From Neolewinella agarilytica (GTDB lineage Bacteria > Bacteroidota > Bacteroidia > Chitinophagales > Saprospiraceae): DNA of 64,000 nucleotides. This document shows, in pieces, positions 8,574 to 17,585 of the stretch. The stretch is taken from assembly GCF_900110645.1 (NCBI RefSeq), contig NZ_FOFB01000027.1, positions 23,812 through 87,811 of the forward strand. Reading direction: 5' to 3'. Under the pieces are notes generated by a model, which saw only the letters and a program-made list of their open reading frames with translations, ran no database searches and was not told the DNA's origin. Each line of letters begins with the position of its first letter. The first letter of the stretch is position 1. Made by a program: the position numbers and the translations under genes.

Positions 8574-10318
8574 GCTTCCTTATTTTCTGTAGCCACCAAC
8601 AACTCCCGGACCGAAGCCCGCAAAAAATCCGCCCCAACATCCTCCCGATGCTCAATCCGCTCTTGTAGCTGATCGCATAGGGCCATCAACTCGTCCACGA
8701 TCTTTACGATGGCGCGTTGCTCGGAGAGGGGAGGGAGGGGAACCTTAAACAGTTTTAGTTTGCCCATACTTAAGCCCTCTCTTGAAACTCCGACTTGAAC
8801 ATCCATTATGATGGACTGGAAATAATTCGAGGTGACTAATTTGTGAATGTATTGACGGCATTCCAATTCTATCATTCTTACGATTGCTACATGTTGACTA
8901 ACATTAGCAGTGTCAAAGTCATCAGAGATGAGCGTTGACCTCCCAATTGATCCTCCTGTGATATTCAGAAGAATGTCTTTAGGCCGAACATGAGTGTTCT
9001 TCATCTTACGATGAATTTCAGGAGTAATAAATACTATTCCATCCATTTTTAGCCCCCAGTTGTAAATGTTTTGTGATCGAAAGAATTTAATTCCCGTCTG
9101 AGAATAAGCTGTTTTCCCGCCAAGAGGTGTACTACCTGCTCCGAGTTTTTTGGCTAGATTTCCCATTCTACACCACTCCCAACTATCAGGAACAGCAAAA
9201 GGCACCTCCTCCAAATCCACCTCCGGCAACTTCTTATCCTTCCTTATCACCTTCTCCCTTACCAACCTTTCCTTCTCCTCCTTTATCCGCTCCAACAAAA
9301 CACTAGCCGGCTCCACCTCCGGGTTCTCCTCTCGCCACCGCGCCGTCAGCTTCCCCTGCACCGCCAGCTCCAGAACCGCCTCCCGCAGCCGGTCCACCCC
9401 GTTTTGCTGGTCGAAGAAAGCCTGGAAGTACGGCCGCAGGGCCGCCCAAGCGCCGGATGAGTCTTCCCCCGTCAGCGCCCGCAGACTGGCCGTTACGTAG
9501 TCTTGCCGCAGGGCTTGGAAACGGGTGGTTTGTTGTTCAAGTTCGTCTACTTCGGCCAGGAGGCGGTTGACGGTGGCGACTATGGCTTTTTGTTCAGGGA
9601 GAGGTGGGAGAGGAAATGCTAATGCTTTTACCGTGCCGGTTCCAAGTTCAGTTTGCTTTGTAGATCCAGATACTTTACCGAGTACGTTGATCTGGGTTGA
9701 AGGAGCTGCTGTAAATAACCATAGGTAATTAGGTGAGATTAATTCTTTGAAGGGGCGAACTACCGTTACGTGTGAATCCGCCACAACCTTTTCATAGTCT
9801 GTTTCTGGAAATAAGATTGTTCTTCCAACTGTACCGTCACCAGTAGAATTCCAGAGCAAATCATCTACCTGCAAAAAACGTTCATCGGCATATTTTTCAA
9901 GTGATTCTTCTGTGATAAACCGTGCTCTGTCTAATTCAAACCCATACCACTGAACGCACTTTTGAGATATTACTGGCACAGGTGAAACTTCAGCGTATTT
10001 TGGCGATTTTCCTCGTTGAATATAAGAACAGATTTCTATCAATTGGCAGTGATCCCAAGTGGATGGAATTTTCGATAGATCGTTGGCAATTTCCGGAATT
10101 GATCTCTCTTTTTTGATCACCTTCTCCTTCACCAACCGAGCCTTCTCCTCCCGAATTCGCTCCAATAAAACACTAGCCGGTTCCACGTCCGGGTTCTCCC
10201 GCCGCCACTCCTCCGTCAGCCGCCCACGGATGGCCAGCTCCAGGATCAGTGCCCGGATTTCCTTGGCGTTTTCGGGGCGGAGGCTGAGGGTTTTGAAGTA
10301 TTTGAGGAGGTGTATCAT
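8570..10318 (-). CDS. hsdS: Type I restriction-modification specificity subunit S
   Basis: HsdS holds the target recognition domains that give the HsdM methylase and HsdR nuclease their DNA sequence specificity. Two recognition domains are visible, starting near IPSTWDHCQLIEI and VPDSWEWCRMGNL, and each is followed by a conserved helical region (LPPLPEQKAIVATVNRLL and LPPLSEQRAIVKIVDELM). A segment of about 60 residues preceding each domain (VEPASVLLERI...KEKVI) is duplicated within the protein. The start is ATG 10318 (MIHLLKYF); the frame upstream uses TTG. It is 582 residues, somewhat longer than typical HsdS. hsdM ends 48 nt upstream, and the 3' end overlaps the ATPase start by 4 nt. Confidence 0.93.
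   Translation of the reverse strand: MIHLLKYFKTLSLRPENAKEIRALILELAIRGRLTEEWRRENPDVEPASVLLERIREEKARLVKEKVIKKERSIPEIANDLSKIPSTWDHCQLIEICSYIQRGKSPKYAEVSPVPVISQKCVQWYGFELDRARFITEESLEKYADERFLQVDDLLWNSTGDGTVGRTILFPETDYEKVVADSHVTVVRPFKELISPNYLWLFTAAPSTQINVLGKVSGSTKQTELGTGTVKALAFPLPPLPEQKAIVATVNRLLAEVDELEQQTTRFQALRQDYVTASLRALTGEDSSGAWAALRPYFQAFFDQQNGVDRLREAVLELAVQGKLTARWREENPEVEPASVLLERIKEEKERLVREKVIRKDKKLPEVDLEEVPFAVPDSWEWCRMGNLAKKLGAGSTPLGGKTAYSQTGIKFFRSQNIYNWGLKMDGIVFITPEIHRKMKNTHVRPKDILLNITGGSIGRSTLISDDFDTANVSQHVAIVRMIELECRQYIHKLVTSNYFQSIIMDVQVGVSREGLSMGKLKLFKVPLPPLSEQRAIVKIVDELMALCDQLQERIEHREDVGADFLRASVRELLVATENKEA
9230..9400 (-). repeat. Copy 2 of direct repeat inside hsdS
   Basis: The DNA encoding the helical segment before the second recognition domain closely matches 10090-10280. 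For example 9288-9337 and 10157-10206 differ at only a few positions. The protein versions share VEPASVLLERI, KEKVI-like and ELA-GRLT/GKLT blocks. Such homology inside hsdS can support recombination that changes specificity. Confidence 0.8.
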
Positions 10319-10366
10319 TAGCAAGGGATAAAGTGAGTAAGGAGATAAAGGCGCGCAGCGGACGAG

Positions 10367-11800
10367 CTAGGAAAGCGCCTTATCCAGCACGGCCATGATC
10401 TCCTCCTGAATCTTACCGATTTTCTTCTCGGATTTCTTCAGCTTCTTCAGCAGCTTTTCGGGCGATTCCAGGTTGTCGGCCTCCACGTAGGGGTTCTTGA
10501 TGTCCAGGTTGTAATTGCGCTCCCGAATCTCGTCGATGCCGACGCGCCAAGCCTGTTTGGTTTCCTTGCGGTCGGTCCACCAGGCTTTCTCGGTGTTGAA
10601 CTCCTCTACCGTGATCGGCTTCGACTTATTGTAGCTTTTATAGCCTTCCGGGTAGGGGTGCTCGTAGTACCAGATTTCCTTCGTCGGCTTGCCTTTCTCG
10701 AAGAACAGCAGATTGGTCTTGATACTGGTGTAGGGCGCGAATACGCCATTAGGCAGGCGGACGATGGTGTGCAGGTTGCACTTCGTCAGCAACTCTTCTT
10801 TCAGGCGGGTTTTGACGCCTTCGCCGAACAGGGTACCGTCGGGCAGGACTACTGCCGCTCGGCCTCCTTTGTCCTTCAGCAGGCGGATGATGAGGGCCAT
10901 GAAAAGATCGGCTGTTTCTTTGGTTCGGAACTTCTGGGGGAAGTTCGTTTCCGTCCCGTCTTCCTCCACGCCGCCGAAGGGTGGGTTGCTCAAGATGATG
11001 TCCACCTTATCCTTCTTGCCCCAGTCGGTGTAAGGGTAACTCAGGTAGTTGTCGCGTTTTATTGCCGGTACGTCGAAGCCGTGTAGCATCAGGTTGGTGG
11101 TGCAGAGTAGGTGGGGTAGGGGCTTTTTTTCGATGCCGCGTATCCCCGCTTGTAAGGTCTGACGCTGCTTTGGCGTCTTCACTTTTTCGCGCAGGTGATC
11201 GATGGCGCAGGTCAGGAAGCCGCCGGTTCCGCAGGCGGGGTCCAGGATGGATTCGCCGAGCTTGGGGTTGATGATGTCGACCATAAATTGGGTTACGCCC
11301 CTTGGGGTGTAGTATTCCCCCGAGGAGCCGGCCGATTGTAGTTCCTTCAGGATCGTTTCGTAGAGGTCATTGAACAGGTGGCGCTCGCCCTGGTCGTTGA
11401 AGTCAATCTTATTGATCTCATTGATCACCTGCCGGAACAGCGTCCCGTTTTTCATGTAGTTGTAGGTGCCTTCAAACACCGAACGGATGATGGCGGCCTG
11501 TGGGTTCAGGCTCACGTCGAGCTCCTTCAGGGTGGGAAATAGCTCGTTGTCCACGAATTCCATCAGCTGGTCGCCGGTGAGTCCTTCGTCGTCAGCCGCC
11601 CAGCTTTCCCATTTGAGTTGTTCGGGCAGGGGGCTTTCGTAATTATCGATCGTCACGTCCCATTCCTCCTCCTTATCGGCGAAGATCTTCATAAAGATCA
11701 TCCACACCATCTGGGAGATGCGCTGGGCGTCGCCATCTACGCCGGTGTCTTTGCGCATGATGTCGCGAATGCTCTTGATGATGCCGGTGATGCTTGCCAT
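10367..11800 (-). CDS. hsdM: Type I restriction-modification methyltransferase subunit M
   Basis: N6-adenine DNA methyltransferase of a type I system; with HsdS it protects host DNA. From ATG 11800 (MASITGIIKSIRD) the protein is 477 residues. It has an N-terminal HsdM bundle, SAM-binding motif DPACGTGGF near 187-195, and catalytic NPPF near 282-285 (SNPPFGG). The region GEYYTPRGVTQFMVD is the usual block before motif I. The frame stays open to 11851, but that part is encoded by a variant of the TGCACCTGCG repeat (11831-11851) and is unlikely to be translated. The order is hsdR, hsdM, hsdS, ATPase on the minus strand. Confidence 0.95.
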   Translation of the reverse strand: MASITGIIKSIRDIMRKDTGVDGDAQRISQMVWMIFMKIFADKEEEWDVTIDNYESPLPEQLKWESWAADDEGLTGDQLMEFVDNELFPTLKELDVSLNPQAAIIRSVFEGTYNYMKNGTLFRQVINEINKIDFNDQGERHLFNDLYETILKELQSAGSSGEYYTPRGVTQFMVDIINPKLGESILDPACGTGGFLTCAIDHLREKVKTPKQRQTLQAGIRGIEKKPLPHLLCTTNLMLHGFDVPAIKRDNYLSYPYTDWGKKDKVDIILSNPPFGGVEEDGTETNFPQKFRTKETADLFMALIIRLLKDKGGRAAVVLPDGTLFGEGVKTRLKEELLTKCNLHTIVRLPNGVFAPYTSIKTNLLFFEKGKPTKEIWYYEHPYPEGYKSYNKSKPITVEEFNTEKAWWTDRKETKQAWRVGIDEIRERNYNLDIKNPYVEADNLESPEKLLKKLKKSEKKIGKIQEEIMAVLDKALS

Positions 11801-11872
11801 GAGTAAGGGGGTAAAGGGTGAAAGAATTAAGGTGCGCGTACGCGGGTGCAATGATAAGGTTTGAAGAGCAAT

Positions 11873-11923
11873 GGTTGAGACGCTGTGCGTCGAATCTTAG
11901 ATTCGACGCACAGCGTCTCAACC
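11873..11923. repeat. Perfect 25-bp palindrome between hsdR and hsdM
   Basis: Arms 11873-11897 and 11899-11923 are perfect reverse complements around a single nucleotide. It starts 7 nt after the hsdR stop on the minus strand and about 70 nt before hsdM. As RNA it makes a very stable hairpin without a T-run, so it may attenuate or process the transcript between hsdR and hsdM. Confidence 0.85.
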
Positions 11924-11930
11924 AAGAATA

Positions 11931-14309
11931 TCAACCCGTCCGGTAAATCTCCCCCTCCAGCTCTTTCACCGCCGCGATGAAATCCTTTTTCTTCCCAAAG
12001 GCACGCACCAACTGAACGGGGGAGCCGAGTTCGTTAAGTGGTTTTACTTTTAACACTGCGCCCTGTTCCAGCGGGCCAACGCCTGCTTCCTCGTACTTAT
12101 CGAGCAGCTTATGGATCACCTGCTGAGCGAGTTCACTGTATTTAGCGAAGTAGTTGCTTTTTCTCACATTTCCTGCTCGTTCTTTTCGGGTCAGCGGCGG
12201 CTGGTCGTAGGCAACGTGGCAGATCAGGTCAAAGGGGTCCAGGTCCTGGCCAACGTCTTCGCGCAGGGCTTCGATCAGTACACCCCGGTCGGCCAGGTCG
12301 GCGATCAGGTCGGCCTTTTTCTCGGCATCGTTCCAGTGGCGGATGAAATCGGTGGAGGTGGGGAAGTTGTCTTTCACCCGTTGGCGGGTGTAGTCTTTCA
12401 GGGATTCGGTGATCAGCTTTCCGTCACCGCTCAGGTACTGGACGCGTTCGTGGGCGATGGTCACCCGTACGCCGTTGACGTAGAACTTGCGTGGAGCTTC
12501 CGGATCTTCAAGGATGTCGACGTTGGGCGGTGGTCCGTAGCCGGGCGGCGGCAGGTTCACCTCTGCTCCTTCACCTTCCTCTGCACCTGCGTCCGCGCCC
12601 TCTTCCATAACGTCTGGCGGAACAATTGAATCGTTTGGCCCAGGCTCGTAAATCTGCACGGGGTCACCGTCAAACTCCGGGTCGGCGAATAAATTGGTCG
12701 CCTTGCGGAAATCCATGATAGTGAAGTACACTTTCCCCTCTGGCTCCCGTAAGCGCGAGCCCCGGCCGATGATCTGCTTGAATTCCGTCATCGAACCGAT
12801 GTTGGTGTCCAGCACGATCAGTTTTACCATCTTGGTGTCTACGCCGGTGGTCAGCATTTTGGAAGTGGTCGCGATGACCGGAAAGGTCTCTTCCACATCC
12901 ATAAAGTTATCGAGTTCCTGCTTGCCCACTTCATCGTCTCCGGTAATTTTAACGATGTAGTTGGGGTGTTCGGCGGCCAGGTCGGCGTTGGCGTTAATGA
13001 GGGCCATGCGCATCCGGTTGGCGTGGTCGATGTCCACACAGAATACGATGGTCTTGTCGTAGCGATTGGTGTCTTTCAGGTATTCCGTAATGCGACTGGC
13101 CACCAGCTGCGTCCGCTCGTCGATGGCCAGGTTACGGTCGTAGTCTTTTAGGTTATAAATGCGGTCGGCGACGGCCTGACCGTACTTGTCGATCAGCCCC
13201 TGGGTAGGTCGCCAGCCGTCGTCGATGGTGGTCGTCACCCGTACAACTTTGTAGGGGGCGAGGAAACCATCTTCGATGCCCTGCTTGAGGGAATAAGTGT
13301 ATACCGGTGGGCCAAAGTAGTGAATGTTCGAGACGTCTTTGGTCTCTTTTGGCGTAGCCGTAAGGCCAATCTGGGTAGCACTGCTGAAGTAGTCCAGTAC
13401 TTCCCGCCAGGCGGAGGCTTCGGAGGCACTTCCCCGGTGGCACTCATCGATTACCACGAGGTCGAAGAAGTCGCGACTGAATTCTTTGTAAGCGTTCTTG
13501 GATTCATCGTTGCTGGTCAGGCCCTGGTACAGCGCGAAATAGATCTGATAAGACTTATCGATCTTGCGGTGCTTGATGATATGCATGATGTCTGAGCCGA
13601 AAGGAGAGAAATCACCGGTCTTGGTCTGGTTAAGCAGCACATTGCGATCGGCCAAGAATAGAATGCGCTTCTTCAAACCGCCCTTCCAGAGTCGCCAGAT
13701 GATATTGAAGGCGGTGTAAGTTTTACCAGTGCCCGTGGCCATCACCAATAGGATGCGTTCCTGCCCGGTCGAAATGGCCTCAATGGTCCGGTTAACTGCG
13801 TTTTGCTGGTAGTAGCGGGGCGACATGCCGGAGGTGTCCGTATAGTAGGGCAGTTCCACCACCTCGCGCACGCTTTCGTCTTCCAGACCTTTGTGAGCGA
13901 GGTACTTGCTCCACAATTCGGTGGGCGAGGGGAATTCTTCCAATTTAATTTCTCGCTCGGTGCCTGCAGTCATGTCCTTAAAGACAAACGAATCGCCGTT
14001 GCTCGTGAAAACGAACGGAATCTGGAGCGCTTCGGCGTATTTCATGGCTTGTTGCATTCCGTCCCCAACCGGTCGGTGGTTGGCCTTCGCCTCAATAATG
14101 ACCAACGGAATGTTGGGCTTGTAGTAAAGGATGTAGTCGGCTCGCTTTTGCTTTCCTCTTGCGTAGAGTTTGCCCTGAACGATAATGCGGCCATCGGTAA
14201 ACGACACTTCCTCCCGCACCTGCTTCCTCAGGTTCCAACCGGCCGCCACTACCGCTGGAGTAATAAATTGAGTGCAGATGTCCCGTTCTGAGAGTTGTTT
14301 TTTGTTCAT
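11931..14309 (-). CDS. hsdR: Type I restriction endonuclease subunit R, EcoEI-like
   Basis: HsdR is the ATP-driven translocase and nuclease of the type I complex. The 792-residue protein has the N-terminal PD-(D/E)xK nuclease (Asp58, then Glu73-x-Lys75 in IIEAK), Walker A ATGTGKT at 191-197, DECH near 288-291, the motif GLTATP near 318, and later helicase motifs (SKMLTTGVDTK, IGRGSRLREPEGK). The C-terminal block DPFDLICHVAYDQPPLTRKE is typical of the EcoEI R (type IB) family, and the length fits that branch. Start ATG 14309. A TACATTTG sequence on the minus strand (14368-14361) resembles a Bacteroidota -7 box. Confidence 0.95.
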   Translation of the reverse strand: MNKKQLSERDICTQFITPAVVAAGWNLRKQVREEVSFTDGRIIVQGKLYARGKQKRADYILYYKPNIPLVIIEAKANHRPVGDGMQQAMKYAEALQIPFVFTSNGDSFVFKDMTAGTEREIKLEEFPSPTELWSKYLAHKGLEDESVREVVELPYYTDTSGMSPRYYQQNAVNRTIEAISTGQERILLVMATGTGKTYTAFNIIWRLWKGGLKKRILFLADRNVLLNQTKTGDFSPFGSDIMHIIKHRKIDKSYQIYFALYQGLTSNDESKNAYKEFSRDFFDLVVIDECHRGSASEASAWREVLDYFSSATQIGLTATPKETKDVSNIHYFGPPVYTYSLKQGIEDGFLAPYKVVRVTTTIDDGWRPTQGLIDKYGQAVADRIYNLKDYDRNLAIDERTQLVASRITEYLKDTNRYDKTIVFCVDIDHANRMRMALINANADLAAEHPNYIVKITGDDEVGKQELDNFMDVEETFPVIATTSKMLTTGVDTKMVKLIVLDTNIGSMTEFKQIIGRGSRLREPEGKVYFTIMDFRKATNLFADPEFDGDPVQIYEPGPNDSIVPPDVMEEGADAGAEEGEGAEVNLPPPGYGPPPNVDILEDPEAPRKFYVNGVRVTIAHERVQYLSGDGKLITESLKDYTRQRVKDNFPTSTDFIRHWNDAEKKADLIADLADRGVLIEALREDVGQDLDPFDLICHVAYDQPPLTRKERAGNVRKSNYFAKYSELAQQVIHKLLDKYEEAGVGPLEQGAVLKVKPLNELGSPVQLVRAFGKKKDFIAAVKELEGEIYRTG

Positions 14310-14540
14310 GGGGGTAATGGGCCGTTGGTGCGTTGATGAAGAACGAAGTTAGGCTTTGGTCAAATGTAGGAAATATATGATTAATGCCTTTGGGTGGAAA
14401 TGGGCACTTGATACTCTTATGGGTGTTAACTTTGAAGGAAAAGAAAAGCCCTTTGCTGAACAAATAATTAACTCATCATTGCTTTTCACCTCAGAGTCAT
14501 TCCGATTCGAGGATTATGTATGAAATAACCTTCTTATTTA

Positions 14541-15104
14541 ATGGCCGAAAATAACTTAATCTACACCCACGAAGAACACCTCCACCGCTTCGCTTGCTGG
14601 ACGGCCGCACGCGCAGCTCAGCGTGGTTGGGGTGGGGGTACTACATTAGCCATCACTACGGCCATAGACAAAATGGGATTTCGTGAAAAACTGGAAGACC
14701 TTCATCAATCGTCTCCCTCAAAGGAAGAGTTTGATATCTGGCACGCAGACAGGGTAGAGGAACTGACGGAAGCTTTAGCTGGTCAACTAACACATCCAGG
14801 GAAGAATATTTATGGATGCATTGCTAAAGTTATTGCCATTTATATTAAGACAGTATATGTGTCTCAATACCCGCACTCAGCTCTTAGTAAAGTTGCTCAC
14901 CCTCCTATCGATGGGATATTGCTGAAGGAAGTCAAAGACAAAAACCCGGACTATAAATACCCTCCTAAGCTCGGCTTTCACTGGTCGACCTTTGATGGGA
15001 AAGCCTATCAGAAAGCATTAGATTATCTGCGTTTGGTAAATGGCGATAAAGCTTTTTGGGAAATTGAAGTCTTTTGGAAAGCGGCTACACCTGACAGCAA
15101 ATAG
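14541..15104 (+). CDS. Hypothetical protein beside type I RM locus
   Basis: A 187-residue soluble protein with no signal peptide or membrane segment. Recognisable features are the start HEEHLHRFACWTAARAAQRGW and a long helical middle. I recognise proteins with similar HxxFAxWTAARA starts only as uncharacterised Bacteroidota proteins and give no function. It is divergent from hsdR with a 231-nt gap. Being between hsdR and another odd gene, it may belong to the defence island, but this is only context. Confidence 0.7.
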   Translation: MAENNLIYTHEEHLHRFACWTAARAAQRGWGGGTTLAITTAIDKMGFREKLEDLHQSSPSKEEFDIWHADRVEELTEALAGQLTHPGKNIYGCIAKVIAIYIKTVYVSQYPHSALSKVAHPPIDGILLKEVKDKNPDYKYPPKLGFHWSTFDGKAYQKALDYLRLVNGDKAFWEIEVFWKAATPDSK

Positions 15105-15330
15105 AATGTAGCCTTTTGTTATCTTTATCCACTCTCCCTTTAAGGAATTGTCCCCTAAAGTCCCGTCTCACCTACCTTCTTTTTCTGAGTATAGTACTCT
15201 TCTCTTCCGTGCTTTTAGCCTAAGCAGACTTAGTTGTCAGGTAGGCAAGCTCCGAACCCCAACTAATAGACAAGAGCGATGTCCAGTCCCCAATCATTTC
15301 TGCTTAATTATATCATTTCAATAACTTCAT

Positions 15331-16035
15331 ATGCTCCAAGATATCACCTACGATCAACAATTATCAATCCTCCCACACTACCACCATTACCCTGAAATGC
15401 TCCCCCTCATCGGTTCGCACTATCGGCAAATGAACAAGCAGGTACTGGTGATCGGCGAAAGCCATTATTTGCGAAAAGACAGTGAAGAAAAGAGAACCGT
15501 AGCGTCTTGGTATGATGGTTCTGCTGCAGCCATGCTCGATGATGAAGACCGGAGCTGGATACATACCCGAGGCACTGCGGGCTCAGGAATTAACCAGAGA
15601 TACGGAAGCAGAGCATTCAGTATTTACCGAAACGTAGAGAACGCGATTAAGGATCTGATAAAAAACGAAGATGTACAGGAAGACAACTATCTACGCTACG
15701 TTGCTTACTACAATTACTTTCTCCGGCCGGCTAAGACTGGATTAAGTCTGGACTTGACCCCTCAGGACAGGTTGAGGGCATACGAGCACATTGTTGCGCT
15801 GGTTGACATTCTGCAGCCTACTCACCTGGCCTTCGTAAGTAAACTGTCTTACAATGCTTTCTGGAAATTTCACGGAGAAAGCCCAAAGTTTTACCGGAGG
15901 GAAATATTTGGCACCGCTCATCCTGGCTGCCCTTGGTGGAACGCTGTTCACAACCATGATTACTGGGGAGAGAAAGACCGAATGACTAGTCGTGCCTGGT
16001 TTTTGCGGCGAGTGGGAAGGCTGTCTCTGGTTTAG
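15331..16035 (+). CDS. Hypothetical protein, possible uracil-DNA glycosylase-like fold
   Basis: A 234-residue soluble protein. VLVIGESHYL near 39-48 resembles the first motif of the uracil-DNA glycosylase superfamily (a strand ending in Gly-Glu), and GTAHPGCPWWN near 201-211 resembles the C-terminal His-Pro motif. The middle contains FLRPAKTGLSLDLTPQDRLRAYEHIVALVDILQPTHLAFVSK, a helix-strand unit consistent with that fold. The resemblance is only motif-level and catalytic residues cannot be assigned. It lies 226 nt after the preceding hypothetical gene. Confidence 0.65.
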   Translation: MLQDITYDQQLSILPHYHHYPEMLPLIGSHYRQMNKQVLVIGESHYLRKDSEEKRTVASWYDGSAAAMLDDEDRSWIHTRGTAGSGINQRYGSRAFSIYRNVENAIKDLIKNEDVQEDNYLRYVAYYNYFLRPAKTGLSLDLTPQDRLRAYEHIVALVDILQPTHLAFVSKLSYNAFWKFHGESPKFYRREIFGTAHPGCPWWNAVHNHDYWGEKDRMTSRAWFLRRVGRLSLV

Positions 16036-16128
16036 GCTTACTATGATAAATTTTTGGTGGTAGCCCCTTATTTCTCTAAAAACAGAAAAACCCTTAAATT
16101 TACTACCCAACACGTTCTTGACCCTGTT

Positions 16129-16386
16129 ATGATACAATACCTTGTAGCCTACGAAATTATTCACTGCCACGACGGGAAGTTCTCGCGCGACATTGCCGTT
16201 CGATCGGTTGATTTGATAAAAGACGAGCGTTGTGTGGGCTACCACTATGACCCGGACGATGAGCGGCCGATTGCCTACATGTCGGCTTATGAAGTATATA
16301 TCCGGGTGGGGTTGGCGGACCCAACGGATATGTCTCCGACGGCGGAATTAATCTATTATGCTGAGCCGGTCTGCCCGCTGGGGTAG
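16129..16386 (+). CDS. Small hypothetical protein
   Basis: An 85-residue frame from ATG 16129 (MIQYLVAYEIIHCHDGKFSRDI...). It has no signal peptide and no motif that I know. The composition is protein-like, with balanced charged and aromatic residues. An alternative GTG-type start lies upstream in the same frame (from 16054), with a less natural sequence. The gene follows the UDG-like protein by 93 nt. Moderate confidence that it is real. Confidence 0.5.
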   Translation: MIQYLVAYEIIHCHDGKFSRDIAVRSVDLIKDERCVGYHYDPDDERPIAYMSAYEVYIRVGLADPTDMSPTAELIYYAEPVCPLG

Positions 16387-16450
16387 GATAGGGGGAAGGC
16401 TGATGAGCTAAGCCAGGGTTATCTTCCTGATCGTATACATCGCATAGCGA

Positions 16451-16580
16451 TGTCACTGGCCCCTGCCCGGTAGCGAAGGTTTTTCGGAGCCGTTGGGCGT
16501 TCGGTAATGACTATGCTTTAAATCCTCTGGCCCATTGCACGGCCTTGTTGCGGTCTAAACGGCATTAGGCAGGGGTGACA
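16451..16580. repeat. TGTCA...TGACA inverted-repeat element, 130 bp
   Basis: The gene-free stretch 16387-16862 holds this element. Its ends pair as TGTCA (16451-16455) with TGACA (16576-16580) and CCCCTGCC (16460-16467) with GGCAGGGG (16568-16575). Its left end, TGTCACTGGCC followed shortly by CGGTAG, matches the left end of the element at 19675-19924, which suggests one family. Confidence 0.5.
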
Positions 16581-16678
16581 TGAGCGCGGACGCGTGGCTA
16601 TATTCGGTAATGTAATTAATCCACTGCTTTAGGCATGGATTATCGGGAATACAATCATCTTATTCCCTAAAAAAGAAA

Positions 16679-16733
16679 TACTACCGAACTTCAGTCAGCG
16701 GATACTGGTATCCACTGACTGAAGCTGGTAGTA
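16679..16733. repeat. Extended hairpin with two-part stem
   Basis: TACTACC (16679-16685) pairs with GGTAGTA (16727-16733), and inside it 16689-16705 pairs with 16708-16724 with one G/T-type mismatch (CTTCAGTCAG against CTGACTGAAG plus GGATAC against GTATCC). It lies 130 nt beyond the end of the SDR gene. It could be a terminator-like or cruciform site. Confidence 0.65.
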
Positions 16734-16862
16734 CGTCTTGCTTCTTTACTGTTATTAATTGTTCTTCTTTATCGCCTGAATCGCTTAGCGATTTTAATCG
16801 TCCGTTCTCCGTGGGGCGGAGGTTGGGGCAGTGCGACAAAGTCTAAGGTAACGAGCAGGCGC

Positions 16863-17585
16863 TTACTTGCTCGGCGGCCGGCTGGGCCGCACCTCCACCT
16901 TACTCGGCAGCGTCCGCGCCGGCATTTTGAGGAGATCGACGACCATCTGCCCGATGTCTTCGGGCTGGATCTTCCAGTCGTCGGCGGGGTTGGGGGTGTG
17001 TCCGTTAAAGAAAGTCGCTACGCTGCCGGGCATGATGGTGGAGACTTTGACGCCCTGCTCGCGGAGATCCATCATCACCGCCTGGGTAAATCCGACGAGG
17101 CCGAACTTCGAGGCGTTATAGGCGGAGCCTTTGGGGAAAAAGTTGGTGCCGGCCAGGCTGGCAATAGTAATAAGGTAGCCTTCGTGCTTCGTGAGTTGCT
17201 CGAGGGAAGCCTTCACGGAGTAGAAAACGCCGGTCAGGTTGATGTCGATGGTCTCCTGCCACTGTTCGGGGGTGAGCTCCTGAATGGGGGCGAAGTGGCC
17301 AACGCCGGCGTTGGCGATGACGAAGTCAACCGAGCCGAAAGCCTCCACGCCGGCGGAGACGGCGGCTTGCTGGCTGTCGAGGTTGCGCACGTCTGCTTCC
17401 ACCCCGAGGGCTTTGCCGGCGTGGCCGGCAGCGTTGAGCTTTTCTGCAGCTTCTTCGGCCGCTTGCTGGCTTCTGCTGGTAATGACGGCATTAGCGCCGG
17501 CTTTCATCAGTTCTTCGGCTACGGCGTAGCCAATTCCTTTCGTGCCGCCGGTGATGTAGGCGGTCTTATTCTGTAGATCGTTCAT
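16863..17585 (-). CDS. SDR family NAD(P)-dependent oxidoreductase
   Basis: A classical short-chain dehydrogenase of 240 residues: cofactor loop TGGTKGIG at 12-19, NAG at 92-94, catalytic Ser143 and the YxxxK motif Tyr156-Lys160 (YNASK). The Arg in TSRS after beta-2 suggests preference for NADP(H). It resembles general 3-oxoacyl-ACP reductase-like SDRs, but the substrate is not predictable. The C-terminus ends in a basic tail. It is divergent from the sulfatase at 17760. Confidence 0.93.
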   Translation of the reverse strand: MNDLQNKTAYITGGTKGIGYAVAEELMKAGANAVITSRSQQAAEEAAEKLNAAGHAGKALGVEADVRNLDSQQAAVSAGVEAFGSVDFVIANAGVGHFAPIQELTPEQWQETIDINLTGVFYSVKASLEQLTKHEGYLITIASLAGTNFFPKGSAYNASKFGLVGFTQAVMMDLREQGVKVSTIMPGSVATFFNGHTPNPADDWKIQPEDIGQMVVDLLKMPARTLPSKVEVRPSRPPSK

